A DNA stretch of 64,000 bases from Mycobacterium pinniadriaticum (GCF_026242045.1 NZ_JAPJDO010000007.1:124001-188000), one strand, 5' to 3'; shown: positions 54,194-63,554, counted from the stretch's first letter. A program made the numbers and translations. Notes: generated from the letters alone by a model not told the origin.

Positions 54194-55131
54194 GATCGGT
54201 CGAAGAAACGCCTGAGTGCCTGCGCCTGCATTGCCAGCAGCGCCTGACTGACCTCCCAGTCGGGACACAGCGAGTCGAATCCGTGACAGGTCCCGCCGAA
54301 GATGTGCATATCAGTGCGCACGCCGGCCCGCATGAGCTGCCGGGCGTACTCCAGCGCCTCGTCACGCAGTGGATCCAGTTCCGAACACGTGATGAAGGTG
54401 CTTGCGGCACCGATTATTTGGCGGTTGCGCCCCGGCACCGACGCGGGGCTCGGCTCCGCCTCGCCGAGGTAGTGCCGCCACATCAGTGCGGCGGCGACAC
54501 CGTCGAAACCCGGCGTCGATCCGAACTCCGCCTTCGACGCGGTGGGACGGTCGTCGAGTACCGGCTGATGCAGTACCAAGCCGACGACCGGTGGCACGGT
54601 CTCGGCCGCCGCGCGCTGGGCCAGCCCGGCCGCCAGTGCCCCTCCGGCACTGTTGCCGGCCAGCACCAGCCGGTCGCGATCGAGTCCCAAATCCGAGGCC
54701 GCTCGCGCGGCCCACACCAGCACCGTCGACGCATCATCGAGAGCCGCGGGGTAGGGATGCTCGGGGGCCAAGCGGTAGTCTACGGATATCACCGTGCAAG
54801 CACCTTGGCGGGCGAGTTCGACGCACTGCCGGTGGTCGGTGTCCAGATTTCCCAGGACGAATGCACCGGCGTGGCAATAGATCACCGCCGGTGACGGCGG
54901 AGGTGCGCCGCGGTACACGCGTACCCGGACCGCCGGTCGCTGAGCGCCGGGCACCGTTATGTCGGAGATCTCGACGCCGGAGGAATCGATTTGCCCGATT
55001 GCGTCGCGCCGTCGCTGATTCAGCGAATCCCGCACGGCGGCAAGTCCGCTGGTGGACAGGTCACTGCGCGCCGCGGCGAACGCACGTAGCGCGGGGTCGA
55101 GGCGACCGAGGATGTCGGGGTCGGGCTCCAT
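54190..55131 (-). CDS. HSL-family alpha/beta-hydrolase (esterase)
   Basis: 313 residues from ATG 55131, 5 bp after the BVMO stop. Hormone-sensitive-lipase family layout: oxyanion motif VIYCHAGAFVLGN (a variant of HGGGF), VDYRLAPEHPYPAALDD, nucleophile elbow LAGNSAGGALAAG (GNSAG instead of the usual GDSAG), acid in SELDPLRDEALEY and His in GTCHGFDSL. Next to a Baeyer-Villiger-type monooxygenase, such an esterase usually hydrolyses the ester or lactone that the monooxygenase makes. Both motif substitutions are conservative and the triad is complete. Confidence 0.9.
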   Translation of the reverse strand: MEPDPDILGRLDPALRAFAAARSDLSTSGLAAVRDSLNQRRRDAIGQIDSSGVEISDITVPGAQRPAVRVRVYRGAPPPSPAVIYCHAGAFVLGNLDTDHRQCVELARQGACTVISVDYRLAPEHPYPAALDDASTVLVWAARAASDLGLDRDRLVLAGNSAGGALAAGLAQRAAAETVPPVVGLVLHQPVLDDRPTASKAEFGSTPGFDGVAAALMWRHYLGEAEPSPASVPGRNRQIIGAASTFITCSELDPLRDEALEYARQLMRAGVRTDMHIFGGTCHGFDSLCPDWEVSQALLAMQAQALRRFFDRS

Positions 55132-55136
55132 GGCCG

Positions 55137-56603
55137 CTACGGGCCCGGCGGCGGAGTGAACGTGTAGTCGCGTGCGCGGAACCGGCGCGTCATCGACCAG
55201 AATGCGCGAGCACTGCGCGGCCACTGCGTGACCACCCGGCCGTTTGGTGCCCGGAAGTAGTTGCTGCACCGAGTCGTCCAGACGGTGCCCGCCATCCACC
55301 GGTCGACCTTGGCCAAGAAATCAGCCATCGCCGAAGAGCGCACCGCGACGTACCGTCCACCTGTTCGGCGCAAGTGTTCGAGCGCCCGCACGATGTAGTG
55401 CGCTTGGGCTTCGAGGACGAAGATCACGCTGTTGGAGCCGACATTGGTATTGGGTCCGTAGAGCATGAAGAAGTTCGGGAAATCCGGAACCGTCATACCC
55501 AGATAGGCGAAGGCGCCGTCGCGCCAGGTGTCGTGCAGCGAGCGTCCGCGTTCGCCGATGACCTCGATCTGACCCAGGTAGTCGGTGGCGGCATAGCCGG
55601 TGGCGCACAGCACCACGTCCACATCCAGTTCGGAACCGTCCTCGGTGACCAATGACCGCGCCCGAAGCGAGCGGGCCGGGCTGGACACCACCTCGACGTG
55701 CGACTGGGTCAACGTCGACAGGTAGTCGGCGGCGAAGACCAGCCGTTTACAGCCCAGTGGGTGATCGGGAGTCAGCTTGGCCCTCAACTCGGGGTCGGCG
55801 ACGGTGGACTCCAGGAATCGCAACGAGATGTCTTTGAACTCTTGGGTTTTGTCGCTGCCGTTCTCGATCACCGAGATATTTCGTTCGCTGCGCAGCCACA
55901 GGCGGGTTCGGTAGAACTTCTTGGCGAACGGGATGTGCTTGAAGATCCAGCGTTCCCGGTCGGTGTACGGGCGGTCGGGCTTAGGCAGCACCCATGTGGG
56001 TGAGCGCTGTACCGAATACACCTTGGCGGCCACCTTGGCGACCTCTGGCAGCAGCTGTGATGCGGTCGAGCCGGTGCCCAGCACGGCGACCCGCGTCCCG
56101 GTGAGGTCCACGGAATGGTCCCACTGAGCGGTGTGCATCAGGGTCCCGGTGAACGGTTCCTGCTCGGTCAGGTCGGGTAGCAGCGGCCTGGTGAACATCC
56201 CTACGGCGGAGACCACGATGTCGAAGGTGTGGCGCTGTCCGGTCGAGTCGGTCAACGTCCAGGTATTGGCACCGGGATTCCACTGGGCCGTCGTGATTTC
56301 GGTATTCAAGCGCAGGTGCGGCCGCAGACCGTGGCGGTCGGTGGACCGTTCGAAGTACTCGAGCAGTTCGGGCTGGTCCGGCCACATCCGGCTCCACTCC
56401 GCGTTCAGGTCGAACGAATACGAGTACAGGTGCGACTTCACATCACAGGCCAGTCCCGGATAGGTGTTGATCCGCCAGGTTCCGCCGACCCCGTCCTCCC
56501 GGTCGAAAATCGTGAAGTCCCGGAAGCCGGCCTTTTCCAGGAAGATACCCAGGGCCAGCCCGCCCGGCCCGGCGCCGATGATGCCGACCGACACCCGCGT
56601 CAT
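55137..56603 (-). CDS. FAD-dependent Baeyer-Villiger-type monooxygenase
   Basis: 488 residues. ATG 56603 overlaps the preceding SDR stop (ATGA); ATG 56618 is possible. N-terminal FAD motif GIIGAGPGGLALGIFLEKAG; the BVMO fingerprint FxGxxxHxxxW[D/P] is exact in FTGTLMHTAQWDHSVDL; the NADPH Rossmann motif follows at once in VAVLGTGSTASQLLPEVA. A second ATG motif, VLCATGYAATDYLG, is near 330. The enzyme inserts oxygen next to a ketone to give an ester or lactone, using NADPH and O2. Neighbouring alcohol dehydrogenases and an esterase support that role. The native ketone is unknown; steroids, cyclic or aryl ketones are all possible. Confidence 0.92.
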   Translation of the reverse strand: MTRVSVGIIGAGPGGLALGIFLEKAGFRDFTIFDREDGVGGTWRINTYPGLACDVKSHLYSYSFDLNAEWSRMWPDQPELLEYFERSTDRHGLRPHLRLNTEITTAQWNPGANTWTLTDSTGQRHTFDIVVSAVGMFTRPLLPDLTEQEPFTGTLMHTAQWDHSVDLTGTRVAVLGTGSTASQLLPEVAKVAAKVYSVQRSPTWVLPKPDRPYTDRERWIFKHIPFAKKFYRTRLWLRSERNISVIENGSDKTQEFKDISLRFLESTVADPELRAKLTPDHPLGCKRLVFAADYLSTLTQSHVEVVSSPARSLRARSLVTEDGSELDVDVVLCATGYAATDYLGQIEVIGERGRSLHDTWRDGAFAYLGMTVPDFPNFFMLYGPNTNVGSNSVIFVLEAQAHYIVRALEHLRRTGGRYVAVRSSAMADFLAKVDRWMAGTVWTTRCSNYFRAPNGRVVTQWPRSARAFWSMTRRFRARDYTFTPPPGP

Positions 56604-57325
56604 CCGATCCGCAGGCATTGTCCACCGTCGATGATGAGCTCTGCTCCGGTGATGAACGACGCGTGCTCGGACACCAGGAAAGCCACCGCATCCGCGACCT
56701 CCATCGGCTGACCGAGCCGCCCGCCGTACGAGCGCTCGATCAACCGCTGCCGGGCCGTATCGTCGAGCATGGGTGTGTCGATCGGCCCGGGGAACACCGC
56801 ATTGACCCGGATGCCGTCACCGGCCAGTTCCGCCGCGGCGATCTGGGTCAGGCCGCGTAGCGCCCATTTTGAGGAACCGTAGGCCGCATGGAATGGAAAG
56901 GGCCGGATCGCGCCGGTGCTGCAGGTGTTGACGATCGCTGCGCCCTCGGCGCGGCGCAGGTGCTCCAGCGCGGCTCTGATTCCCAAGAATGGACCTAGAG
57001 TATTGAAGCGCCAACTACTTTCGAAGCCCTGTGCGGTCTCCTCGGAAAGCGAGGCCCGGTGCAGAACACCGGCGTTGTTCACCAGCGCGCTCAGCCCGCC
57101 GAAGCCCTCGACCACCGCGCTCACCGCGTCCGACCACTGCTGCTCGGAGGTGACATCCAGCTCGACGGCAACCACACCTGGGTCATCGAGTGCTTCGACC
57201 GCGGTGCGCAGCTCGTCGATGCGCTTGTCGGCGGCGGCGACCTGGAAGCCGTCGGCGCGCAGCCGCTTGACGAGTGCCGCGCCTTGACCTCGTGCCGCGC
57301 CGGTGATCAGCGCGACTCTCGACAT
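56600..57325 (-). CDS. Short-chain dehydrogenase, classical type
   Basis: 241 residues. ATG 57325 has GAGGAG six bases upstream, so the longer frame from 57412 is ignored. TGAARGQGAALVKRL (NAD(P) motif with Q in place of I), AADKRIDEL (acidic residue after strand 2, NAD-type), VNNAGVLHRAS, VNTCSTGAIRP and YGSSKWALRGL (catalytic Y and K), ending FITGAELIIDGG. It likely oxidises a secondary alcohol to the ketone used by the next gene, or acts on a later intermediate. Coupled to the BVMO by ATGA. Confidence 0.9.
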   Translation of the reverse strand: MSRVALITGAARGQGAALVKRLRADGFQVAAADKRIDELRTAVEALDDPGVVAVELDVTSEQQWSDAVSAVVEGFGGLSALVNNAGVLHRASLSEETAQGFESSWRFNTLGPFLGIRAALEHLRRAEGAAIVNTCSTGAIRPFPFHAAYGSSKWALRGLTQIAAAELAGDGIRVNAVFPGPIDTPMLDDTARQRLIERSYGGRLGQPMEVADAVAFLVSEHASFITGAELIIDGGQCLRIG

Positions 57326-57371
57326 GCGCCGCTCCTCCTCATCGCTTCGCTCTGCATCGTCGCCGGCGGGG

Positions 57372-58127
57372 TCATGCGCGGCCCTCGGCTTCGGCGAGGT
57401 GGGCGGTCGCACCGCGCCGCAGTGCCCCCGACTCCGGGGCGAGGGTGATCATCTGAAAGCCCAAGGCGGCCAATTCCTTTCCTGTCACACCATCTCCGGC
57501 ATGGATGCCCGACACAACGCCGGCCGCCGTGGCGGCCTGTTGCACGCGCACCATCGCGTCGAGAACCTTCGGGTTGCCGGTCGCCTTGACCACGCCCACG
57601 CCCAGCGAGATCGCCAGATCCGCCGGGCCGACGTAGACGCCGGCCAGGCCCGGCGCCGCGCAGATATCTGCGACCGCGTCCAGCCCGGCCATTGTTTCGA
57701 TCATCGCGAACACGCTGACCCGGGACGCCAACGCCACGGGGTCGTGGCCCAGGCTGGCTTGCAGCGGGCCGAAACTGCGGATTCCCTCCGGCGCGAACCG
57801 GGTCGCCGCCACGGCGTCGGCGGCCTGCTCAGGGCGATCGACCATCGCGACGATGATCGCGTCGGCGCCGGCGTCGAGCACCCGGCCGATCGGAGCGGGG
57901 GCCGGCGACGGCACCCGGACGGCGGTGGCGATCGGGACATGCTCGATGCGGCGCAGGGTGACCGCGACGTCGGCGTCGTCGAGGTAGCCGTGCTGGATGT
58001 CGAATCCGACGTAGTCGTAACCGGCGCGCGCGAATTCATCGGGTCCGGCGAACGAGGGGCCGGTGATCCAGCCACCCCACACCTGTGGTTTGCCGGCCAA
58101 GGCCTGCTGCAACCTGCTGTCGCTCAT
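57372..58127 (-). CDS. HpcH/HpaI-type class II aldolase
   Basis: 251 residues. TIM-barrel aldolase of the HpaI / 2-keto-3-deoxy-L-rhamnonate type: GYDYVGFDIQHGYLDD (His base), AVRVP (substrate Arg), FAMIETMAGLDAV and YVGPADLAISLG (metal-binding Glu and Asp). These enzymes cleave 2-oxo-4-hydroxy acids to pyruvate and an aldehyde. ATG 58127 overlaps the MDR stop by four bases. It probably performs a late C-C cleavage in the local pathway. Confidence 0.9.
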   Translation of the reverse strand: MSDSRLQQALAGKPQVWGGWITGPSFAGPDEFARAGYDYVGFDIQHGYLDDADVAVTLRRIEHVPIATAVRVPSPAPAPIGRVLDAGADAIIVAMVDRPEQAADAVAATRFAPEGIRSFGPLQASLGHDPVALASRVSVFAMIETMAGLDAVADICAAPGLAGVYVGPADLAISLGVGVVKATGNPKVLDAMVRVQQAATAAGVVSGIHAGDGVTGKELAALGFQMITLAPESGALRRGATAHLAEAEGRA

Positions 58128-59095
58128 GACGCCGCGATCGAGATCTTGACCCGGCCCGGCGTCGGGCGGCAGGCGAACTCAAACGCCTCCTGCACCTCGG
58201 TGATGCCAAAAGTATGGGTGACGTACATGTTCAACAGATCGGGATGCTCACGGGCGAATGCATCGGCGGCATCGAGCACCCGCCGGCGGTCCAGCGTCAC
58301 ACCGGATTTCAGTGTGAGGTTGTTGCGCAGCATGGTGCGCATGCTGATCGGGTAGCTGTCGTCGTCGGGTACGCCGAAGTAGAAGACCGTGCCGCCGAAC
58401 CCAGTAGCCTCGACCGCATTGTTCAGGGTGGCCACCTGGTGGCCGACGGCTTCGATCACGACGTCGGGCTTGTCGTGCGGTGCGAGGTGAGCCACCCAGC
58501 GATCGCTGGTGGCTCGCACCACGGTATCCACCCCGAATTTCGCAGCGATGTCGTCACGGTAGATGGGGTCGACTCCGGTGACATGCTCGGCGCCGCACGC
58601 CTTGGCCACATACGAGAACAGCAGGCCGATCGAGCCCTGGCCGATGACGGCGACGTGCTTGCCGGCCAGCGGCGGAAGTTGTTCGAGTGCATACAGAATG
58701 CAGGCCAGCGGCTGCAACCCGACCGCATGGGCTGGGCTGAGCGCGGGATCGTAGGGGGCCAGCCCGCCGCCGTCGGAGACGACGAACTCCATCAGGCCGT
58801 CGAAGCCGGACGCCCATCCGACGACCCGGTCGCCGGGTCGGTGATCGGGATGGGCACTGGCCAGAACCTCACCGACGATCTCATGGATCGGAAAACCCGC
58901 CATCTCGGCCGCCAGTGCACCGGTATCACCGGGCAGCCGGCCCTGCACACCCTTGAAGCCCGGGATATCGCTGCCGCAGATGCCGGCGGCGAGAAATTTC
59001 AGCAGCACCTGCCCGTCGCGCAGCCGGTCGGACGCCGGTTCGGCCACCGCGATCCGTTCGAACGTATACGGCGCGACGAGCCGATAACACCACAC
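58124..59095 (-). CDS. Zinc-dependent-type MDR alcohol dehydrogenase, first gene of the catabolic operon
   Basis: 323 residues from GTG 59095. Catalytic zinc ligand Cys in AAGICGSDIPGF and the H-E pair in GFPIHEIVGEVL are present, but the four-cysteine structural zinc loop of classical ADHs is absent. The Rossmann motif is VIGQGSIGLLFSYVAK with TGVDPIYRDD. C-terminal TLKSGVTLDRRRVLDAAD is family-like. It would oxidise an alcohol with NAD(P)+. Divergent from the SMP-30 gene across a 119-bp control region. Confidence 0.88.
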   Translation of the reverse strand: MWCYRLVAPYTFERIAVAEPASDRLRDGQVLLKFLAAGICGSDIPGFKGVQGRLPGDTGALAAEMAGFPIHEIVGEVLASAHPDHRPGDRVVGWASGFDGLMEFVVSDGGGLAPYDPALSPAHAVGLQPLACILYALEQLPPLAGKHVAVIGQGSIGLLFSYVAKACGAEHVTGVDPIYRDDIAAKFGVDTVVRATSDRWVAHLAPHDKPDVVIEAVGHQVATLNNAVEATGFGGTVFYFGVPDDDSYPISMRTMLRNNLTLKSGVTLDRRRVLDAADAFAREHPDLLNMYVTHTFGITEVQEAFEFACRPTPGRVKISIAAS

Positions 59096-59167
59096 GGGTT
59101 AGGCCTCCGATGACGCGTGGGTCGTTGACAGTGCCACATACGGAGCGTGACACTTATGCGATGTTTT

Positions 59168-59207
59168 GTAAAGTACGGCGGAGCGTAAAGCAGGGCTATG
59201 TGTAAGG
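59168..59207. promoter_or_regulatory. Three GTAARG boxes at exact 17-bp spacing in the divergent catabolic promoter
   Basis: GTAAAG (59168), GTAAAG (59185) and GTAAGG (59202) repeat in phase between the diverging MDR and SMP-30 genes. Regular tandem half-sites suggest a regulator binding site controlling both operons. Which protein binds is unknown. Confidence 0.35.
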
Positions 59208-59214
59208 GCACGGA

Positions 59215-60066
59215 ATGACAGCGATCGGTTCGCCGCCGCGTACCCCGCTGGCCGACGGCTTCTGTTTCGGCGAGGGGCCGCGCTGGTTCGAAGGTCTGCT
59301 GTGGCTGTCCGACATGCTCGGCGAGGCGGTGCACACCGTCACGCTGGACGGATCGGTCACCACGCTGGCGCTTCCCGGCCACGCTCCGGCGGGTCTGGGT
59401 TTCCGGCCCGACGGCACGCTGCTGATCGTGTCGACCGAACGCCGCGTCGTTCTGCGCTACGACGGCGATGCGGTCACCGAGGTCGCCGACCTGTCCCGGA
59501 TCGCGCCGGCTAGTCTCGGCGACATGGTGGTCGACGCCGACGGGCGGGCCTACATCGGGTCCCAGGCCCGCGAGGGCGGCATCATCGTTCGGCTCGACCC
59601 CGACGACTCGCTCACCGTGGTGGCCGACGATCTCGACTTCCCCAACGGCATGGTGATCACGCCCGACGGCGGCTCGCTGATCGTGGCCGAGTCGATCGGG
59701 CGCCGGCTGACGGCCTATGACATTGACGACGACGGGTTGTCCGGGCGCCGGGTCTTCGCCGACGGGCTGGACGGCCCGCCGGACGGGATCGCGCTGGACG
59801 CCGCGGGTGGGGTGTGGACGTCGATGACACTGGCCCACCAGTTCGAACGCATCGTGGGCGGTGGCGCGGTCACCGATCGGATCGACATCGGTGACCGGGC
59901 GGCCATCGCCTGCATGCTCGGCGGCCCGGACCGGCGCACCCTATTCCTGGTGTCGACGCCGGATGCCTATCCGCAGCGACTTGTCGGCACCCGCGGCTCG
60001 TGTGTCGAGACCGTCAGGGTCGATACTCCTGGCGCGGGCTTTCCGTCGACCGAAAGGCGAGCATGA
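59215..60066 (+). CDS. SMP-30/gluconolactonase/LRE-family lactonase
   Basis: 283 residues, six-bladed propeller family. Metal-site signatures are FGEGPRWFEGLLWLSD (Glu), DLDFPNGMVITPDG (Asn) and PPDGIALDAAGGVW (Asp); DMVVDADGRAYIGS is a blade. These enzymes hydrolyse lactones with a divalent metal. In this cluster it could open a lactone formed by the monooxygenase. Its stop overlaps the thioesterase-like gene by four bases. Confidence 0.9.
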   Translation: MTAIGSPPRTPLADGFCFGEGPRWFEGLLWLSDMLGEAVHTVTLDGSVTTLALPGHAPAGLGFRPDGTLLIVSTERRVVLRYDGDAVTEVADLSRIAPASLGDMVVDADGRAYIGSQAREGGIIVRLDPDDSLTVVADDLDFPNGMVITPDGGSLIVAESIGRRLTAYDIDDDGLSGRRVFADGLDGPPDGIALDAAGGVWTSMTLAHQFERIVGGGAVTDRIDIGDRAAIACMLGGPDRRTLFLVSTPDAYPQRLVGTRGSCVETVRVDTPGAGFPSTERRA

Positions 60067-60881
60067 CCGACAGCTACTACGAACTCGTCGACCCGGATGA
60101 TCCGCGGGGAGAGAAATTCCGGGCCACCGACCTGGTTCGCAGCACCTGGACGTCGCATATCCAGCACGCGGGTCCGGTGTCGGCACTGCTGGTGCGTGCC
60201 TTGGAACGGTGTGAACAACGCGACGACACCCGGCTGAGCCGGGTGGTCGTCGACCTGCTTGGTCCGGTCCCGGCAGAGGGAGATCTGTGGGTGACCGCGA
60301 CGCTCGAAAGAGGTGGCAAGCAGATCGAATTGGTCTCCGCACAGATGCTTGGCCAGGGCCCTGACGGCCGGCCGCGTCCGGTTGCACGGGCCAGTGGCTG
60401 GCGGCTGCACACGCTTGACACCACCGCGTTGCTCTCAGCGCCAGTCGCGCCGCTGCCTGCTCGTGCGGACGGCTACAACCGCAACCTGGCCGACAAGTTC
60501 GAACGCAACTACGTGCACAGCCTGGAGTGGCTGTGGCTGACCAAGCCGATGGCGCCCGGTCCGGGGGAGTCGTGGCTGCGGCCGCTGGTCGATCTGGTGC
60601 AGGGTGAGGAGATGACCCCGCTGGAGCGGCTGTTCGCGGTGGCCGATGACGCCAACGGTATCGGTTCCAAGATAGACATCACCAAGTACGCGTTCCTCAA
60701 TACCGATCTGGCGGTGCATGTGCACCGGGTTCCCGCCGGTGAATGGATCGGTGTCCGCGCCGAGACGATGTACGGGCCGGACGGGGTGGGGACGACGGTG
60801 GGCACGTTGTTCGACGACGACGGCGCCATCGGCGCCATTCAGCAGTCGGTGCTGGTGCGGCCGCGCCCGTCGAAGACCTAA
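60063..60881 (+). CDS. Double-hotdog acyl-CoA thioesterase-like protein
   Basis: 272 residues from ATG 60063 (ATGA overlap with the lactonase). The TesB/4HBT_3 pattern shows as STWTSHIQHAGPVSALLVRA in the first hotdog and TDLAVHVHRVPAGEWIGVRA then GPDGVGTTVGTLFDDDGAIG and QQSVLVRPR in the second. It probably releases an acyl group from CoA at the end of the local pathway. Catalytic residues are not clear enough to name. It ends convergently with the MFS gene, overlapping by four bases. Confidence 0.82.
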   Translation: MTDSYYELVDPDDPRGEKFRATDLVRSTWTSHIQHAGPVSALLVRALERCEQRDDTRLSRVVVDLLGPVPAEGDLWVTATLERGGKQIELVSAQMLGQGPDGRPRPVARASGWRLHTLDTTALLSAPVAPLPARADGYNRNLADKFERNYVHSLEWLWLTKPMAPGPGESWLRPLVDLVQGEEMTPLERLFAVADDANGIGSKIDITKYAFLNTDLAVHVHRVPAGEWIGVRAETMYGPDGVGTTVGTLFDDDGAIGAIQQSVLVRPRPSKT

Positions 60882-62155
60882 CCGGTGTCGGCCGGGTGTC
60901 GTCGACGGCCGAGCAGCAGGATCGGGACGAGGGCGGCGCCGGCGCCGGCGCCGATGACGGCGAGGGTGGGGTAGCTGGTCGCAGCGACGATCACCCCGGA
61001 CAGCAGCCCACCGGCCGCCCCGGCGAGAGCGACGAAGAGGTCAACGGTCCCTTGGGTTTTCGCGCGGGTCTCCAGTGCGGTGGCATTGGCGACGGTAGTT
61101 GTACCCGAGATCAGCCCGAGACTCCAACCGAAACCGAGCAGGGCCAGCGCCGCCGCGAGCGCGACGACCGAGTCCGCTGGGGCGAGGCTGGCCAGGACGC
61201 CGGCCGCGACCAGCGCCAGCGCGGCCAGCCCAGCGGTCTTCGGGGCCCCGATGCGGTCGACGAGATACCCGGACAGCGGCGACGGCAAATACATGGCGGC
61301 CACATGGATGGAGATGACCAGGCCGGCATCGGCGAGTTCGTGGTGGTGGTGCTGCATGTACACCGGGGTCATGGTCATGATCGCGACCATCACCAGCTGG
61401 GTGATCATCATGACGGCGGCCCCGGCGAGCACGAAACGGTTCCCTATCGAGGAGGCCGCGGAGGTGGCCTCGGGCGGCGCGCCGGTCAGATCGACGTCGC
61501 CGTCCCGGTCCGGCAGGGCGGCGGCCAGCAGTAGCGGGTCGGGACGCAGCAGGATCCAGATGATGATCGCGGCGGTGCCGTAGGCGAAGGCGGCAAGCAG
61601 GAAGGGCCCGGCCAATCTCGGCACGCCGATGGTCACGGCGATATCGCCGAGAACGTCGACCAGGTTGGGTCCGACGACGGCGCCGAGCGTGGTCGCGACG
61701 AGCACCGTGCTGATGGCGCGGGCACTGTGGTCGCGGTGGGCCAGGTCCGCGCCCGCATAGCGGGCTTGCAGGTTGGTCGCGGTGCCCGCGCCGTAGACGA
61801 ACAACGCGACGAACAGCAGTGCCACGTTGCCGGCGACGGCGGCGGCAATGATGCCGATGCTGCCCAGCGCACCGGTGGCGTAGCCGGCCGCCAGGCCCGT
61901 GCGGCGGCCCAACCGCTGGGAGAGCCCTCCGACGCCGGCCGCTGCGGCGGCCGAGCCGATGGTGAACAGGGCAGTGGGCAGACCGGCCAGGCCGGTGGAG
62001 CCGAGCATGTCCTGGGCCAGCAACGCTCCCACGGTGATGCCGGCGGCCAGTCCGGCGCCGCTGAAGACCTGGGCGGCGAACAGCACCCTCAGCGTGCGCT
62101 TCTGGACGGCGTCCAGGCGTCTGCCGGCCGTGGCGTCGGCGTCAGGTGTGGGCAC
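60878..62155 (-). CDS. MFS transporter, 12 TM
   Basis: 425 residues, about 12 hydrophobic helices, no recognised substrate motif. Motif-A-like loops occur at GGLSQRLGRRTGLAAGY and SGYLVDRIGAPKTAGL. A His-rich loop (YMQHHHHELAD) lies before helix 8. It could import the substrate of the neighbouring catabolic genes or export a product; the sequence does not decide. Confidence 0.88.
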   Translation of the reverse strand: MPTPDADATAGRRLDAVQKRTLRVLFAAQVFSGAGLAAGITVGALLAQDMLGSTGLAGLPTALFTIGSAAAAAGVGGLSQRLGRRTGLAAGYATGALGSIGIIAAAVAGNVALLFVALFVYGAGTATNLQARYAGADLAHRDHSARAISTVLVATTLGAVVGPNLVDVLGDIAVTIGVPRLAGPFLLAAFAYGTAAIIIWILLRPDPLLLAAALPDRDGDVDLTGAPPEATSAASSIGNRFVLAGAAVMMITQLVMVAIMTMTPVYMQHHHHELADAGLVISIHVAAMYLPSPLSGYLVDRIGAPKTAGLAALALVAAGVLASLAPADSVVALAAALALLGFGWSLGLISGTTTVANATALETRAKTQGTVDLFVALAGAAGGLLSGVIVAATSYPTLAVIGAGAGAALVPILLLGRRRHPADTG

Positions 62156-62201
62156 AAGGGCTCTTTCGTCGAATCAGTCGAAGCTCTCGGCGGACTGCGG
62201 G

Positions 62202-63554
62202 TCAGTCGAACAGCACCGCGGGATTCAGATAGCCCGTCGGGTCGAAAGCGGCCTTGATGGTGCGCATCGCCGCGATGTCGGCATCCGAGCGTGCCATGCC
62301 GAGGTAGGCGCGCTTGCGGCTGCCGACTCCGTGCTCCGAGCTGACATTGCCGCCGTGGGCGGCAATGAGTTCCATCATCACGGCGTAGAGGTGGCCCTCC
62401 TGTTCGGCACCGCAGCGCAGCACGTTCAGATGAAGATTGCCCTCGCCGATATGGCCGAACAGCACCGGGATGGCCTCCGGCGCGTGCTCGGCGATCAGCC
62501 CGGCGGAGTCGGTGGCGAACGACGGGATCGCCGAAAGGGGTAGGGAAACATCGAATTTCAGCGGCGGCCCGAAGAGCCCGACCACCTCTGCGGTGGATTC
62601 GCGGACCTCCCAGAGCCGTTGCTGGGCAGCGTTGTCGATGCCGACTGCCGGTTCACCGCTCAGGTCGGCATCCTCCAGCGTGTCGGCCAACCGCTCGGTG
62701 AGGTCGGTTTCGCCGGCCAGCTCGATCAGCAGCAGCCAGTCTCCGCCGCTCGGTACCGGCACATCGAGATGGGCGGCCGCCAGTGCGGCCGACCGTCCGT
62801 CGATGAGCTCCAGAGCGGCAATGGATTCGGTGTCGCGCAGTACCCGGCCGGTCGCCACCAGGGCATCGAGGTCGGCGAACCCGCACACCGCTGTCACCCG
62901 GTGCGCGGGGACCGGGTGCAGTCGAAGATCCAGGCCGGTGATCACTCCCAACGTGCCTTCGGCGCCGATGAAGAGCGACGCCAGGTCGTAGCCGGTGTTG
63001 TCGGACCGCACCTGGCTGTGCCGGTGCACCACCGAGCCGTCGGGCAAGGCGACGTCCAGGCCGATCACCTGCTCGCCCATGTTGCCGTAACGAACGGTGC
63101 GCAGGCCGCCGGCGTTGGTGGACGCCATCCCGCCGACGGTGGCCGAGTCGCGTGCGGCGAGGTCGACTCCGAACAGCAGGCCGGACACGGCAGCTGCCCG
63201 CTGCACGGCGGCCGCCGTCACGCCGGCCCCCACCCGGATCCGCCGCTCGACGACGTCGACGTCGCCGATCTCGGTCAGCCGCTCGGTGGACAGCAGGACG
63301 TCGTCGTGTTCCGGCACCGTTCCGGCTACCAGGGAGGTGCGTCCGCCCTGCACCGTCACGGACACCTCCGATGCGCGGCATTCCCGCAATACCGCTGCGA
63401 CTTCATCGGCCGAACCGGGTCGCACCAGCGCACTGGCCTTTCCGCGGTAGCGGCCGGTGTGGTCGACGCTGCGGCCATCGAGGACGTCGGTGTCGGTGAC
63501 GACATGGGCGGCGCCGACGATGGCTTGGAGCCGTTCGGCCAGCGATGAACTCAT
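62202..63554 (-). CDS. FAD-linked oxidase, GlcD/D-lactate dehydrogenase type
   Basis: 450 residues from ATG 63554 (ATGA overlap with the helicase stop). PCMH FAD domain: RPGSADEVAAVLRECR, TVQGGRTSLVAGTVPEHD, ATVGGMASTNAGGLRTVRYG and GAEGTLGVITGLDLRLHPVP. C-terminal FAD-oxidase domain: HIGEGNLHLNVL and SSEHGVGSRKRAYLGMA. It oxidises a 2-hydroxy acid such as D-lactate or glycolate to the 2-oxo acid. No GlcE or GlcF subunits are adjacent. Confidence 0.9.
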   Translation of the reverse strand: MSSSLAERLQAIVGAAHVVTDTDVLDGRSVDHTGRYRGKASALVRPGSADEVAAVLRECRASEVSVTVQGGRTSLVAGTVPEHDDVLLSTERLTEIGDVDVVERRIRVGAGVTAAAVQRAAAVSGLLFGVDLAARDSATVGGMASTNAGGLRTVRYGNMGEQVIGLDVALPDGSVVHRHSQVRSDNTGYDLASLFIGAEGTLGVITGLDLRLHPVPAHRVTAVCGFADLDALVATGRVLRDTESIAALELIDGRSAALAAAHLDVPVPSGGDWLLLIELAGETDLTERLADTLEDADLSGEPAVGIDNAAQQRLWEVRESTAEVVGLFGPPLKFDVSLPLSAIPSFATDSAGLIAEHAPEAIPVLFGHIGEGNLHLNVLRCGAEQEGHLYAVMMELIAAHGGNVSSEHGVGSRKRAYLGMARSDADIAAMRTIKAAFDPTGYLNPAVLFD

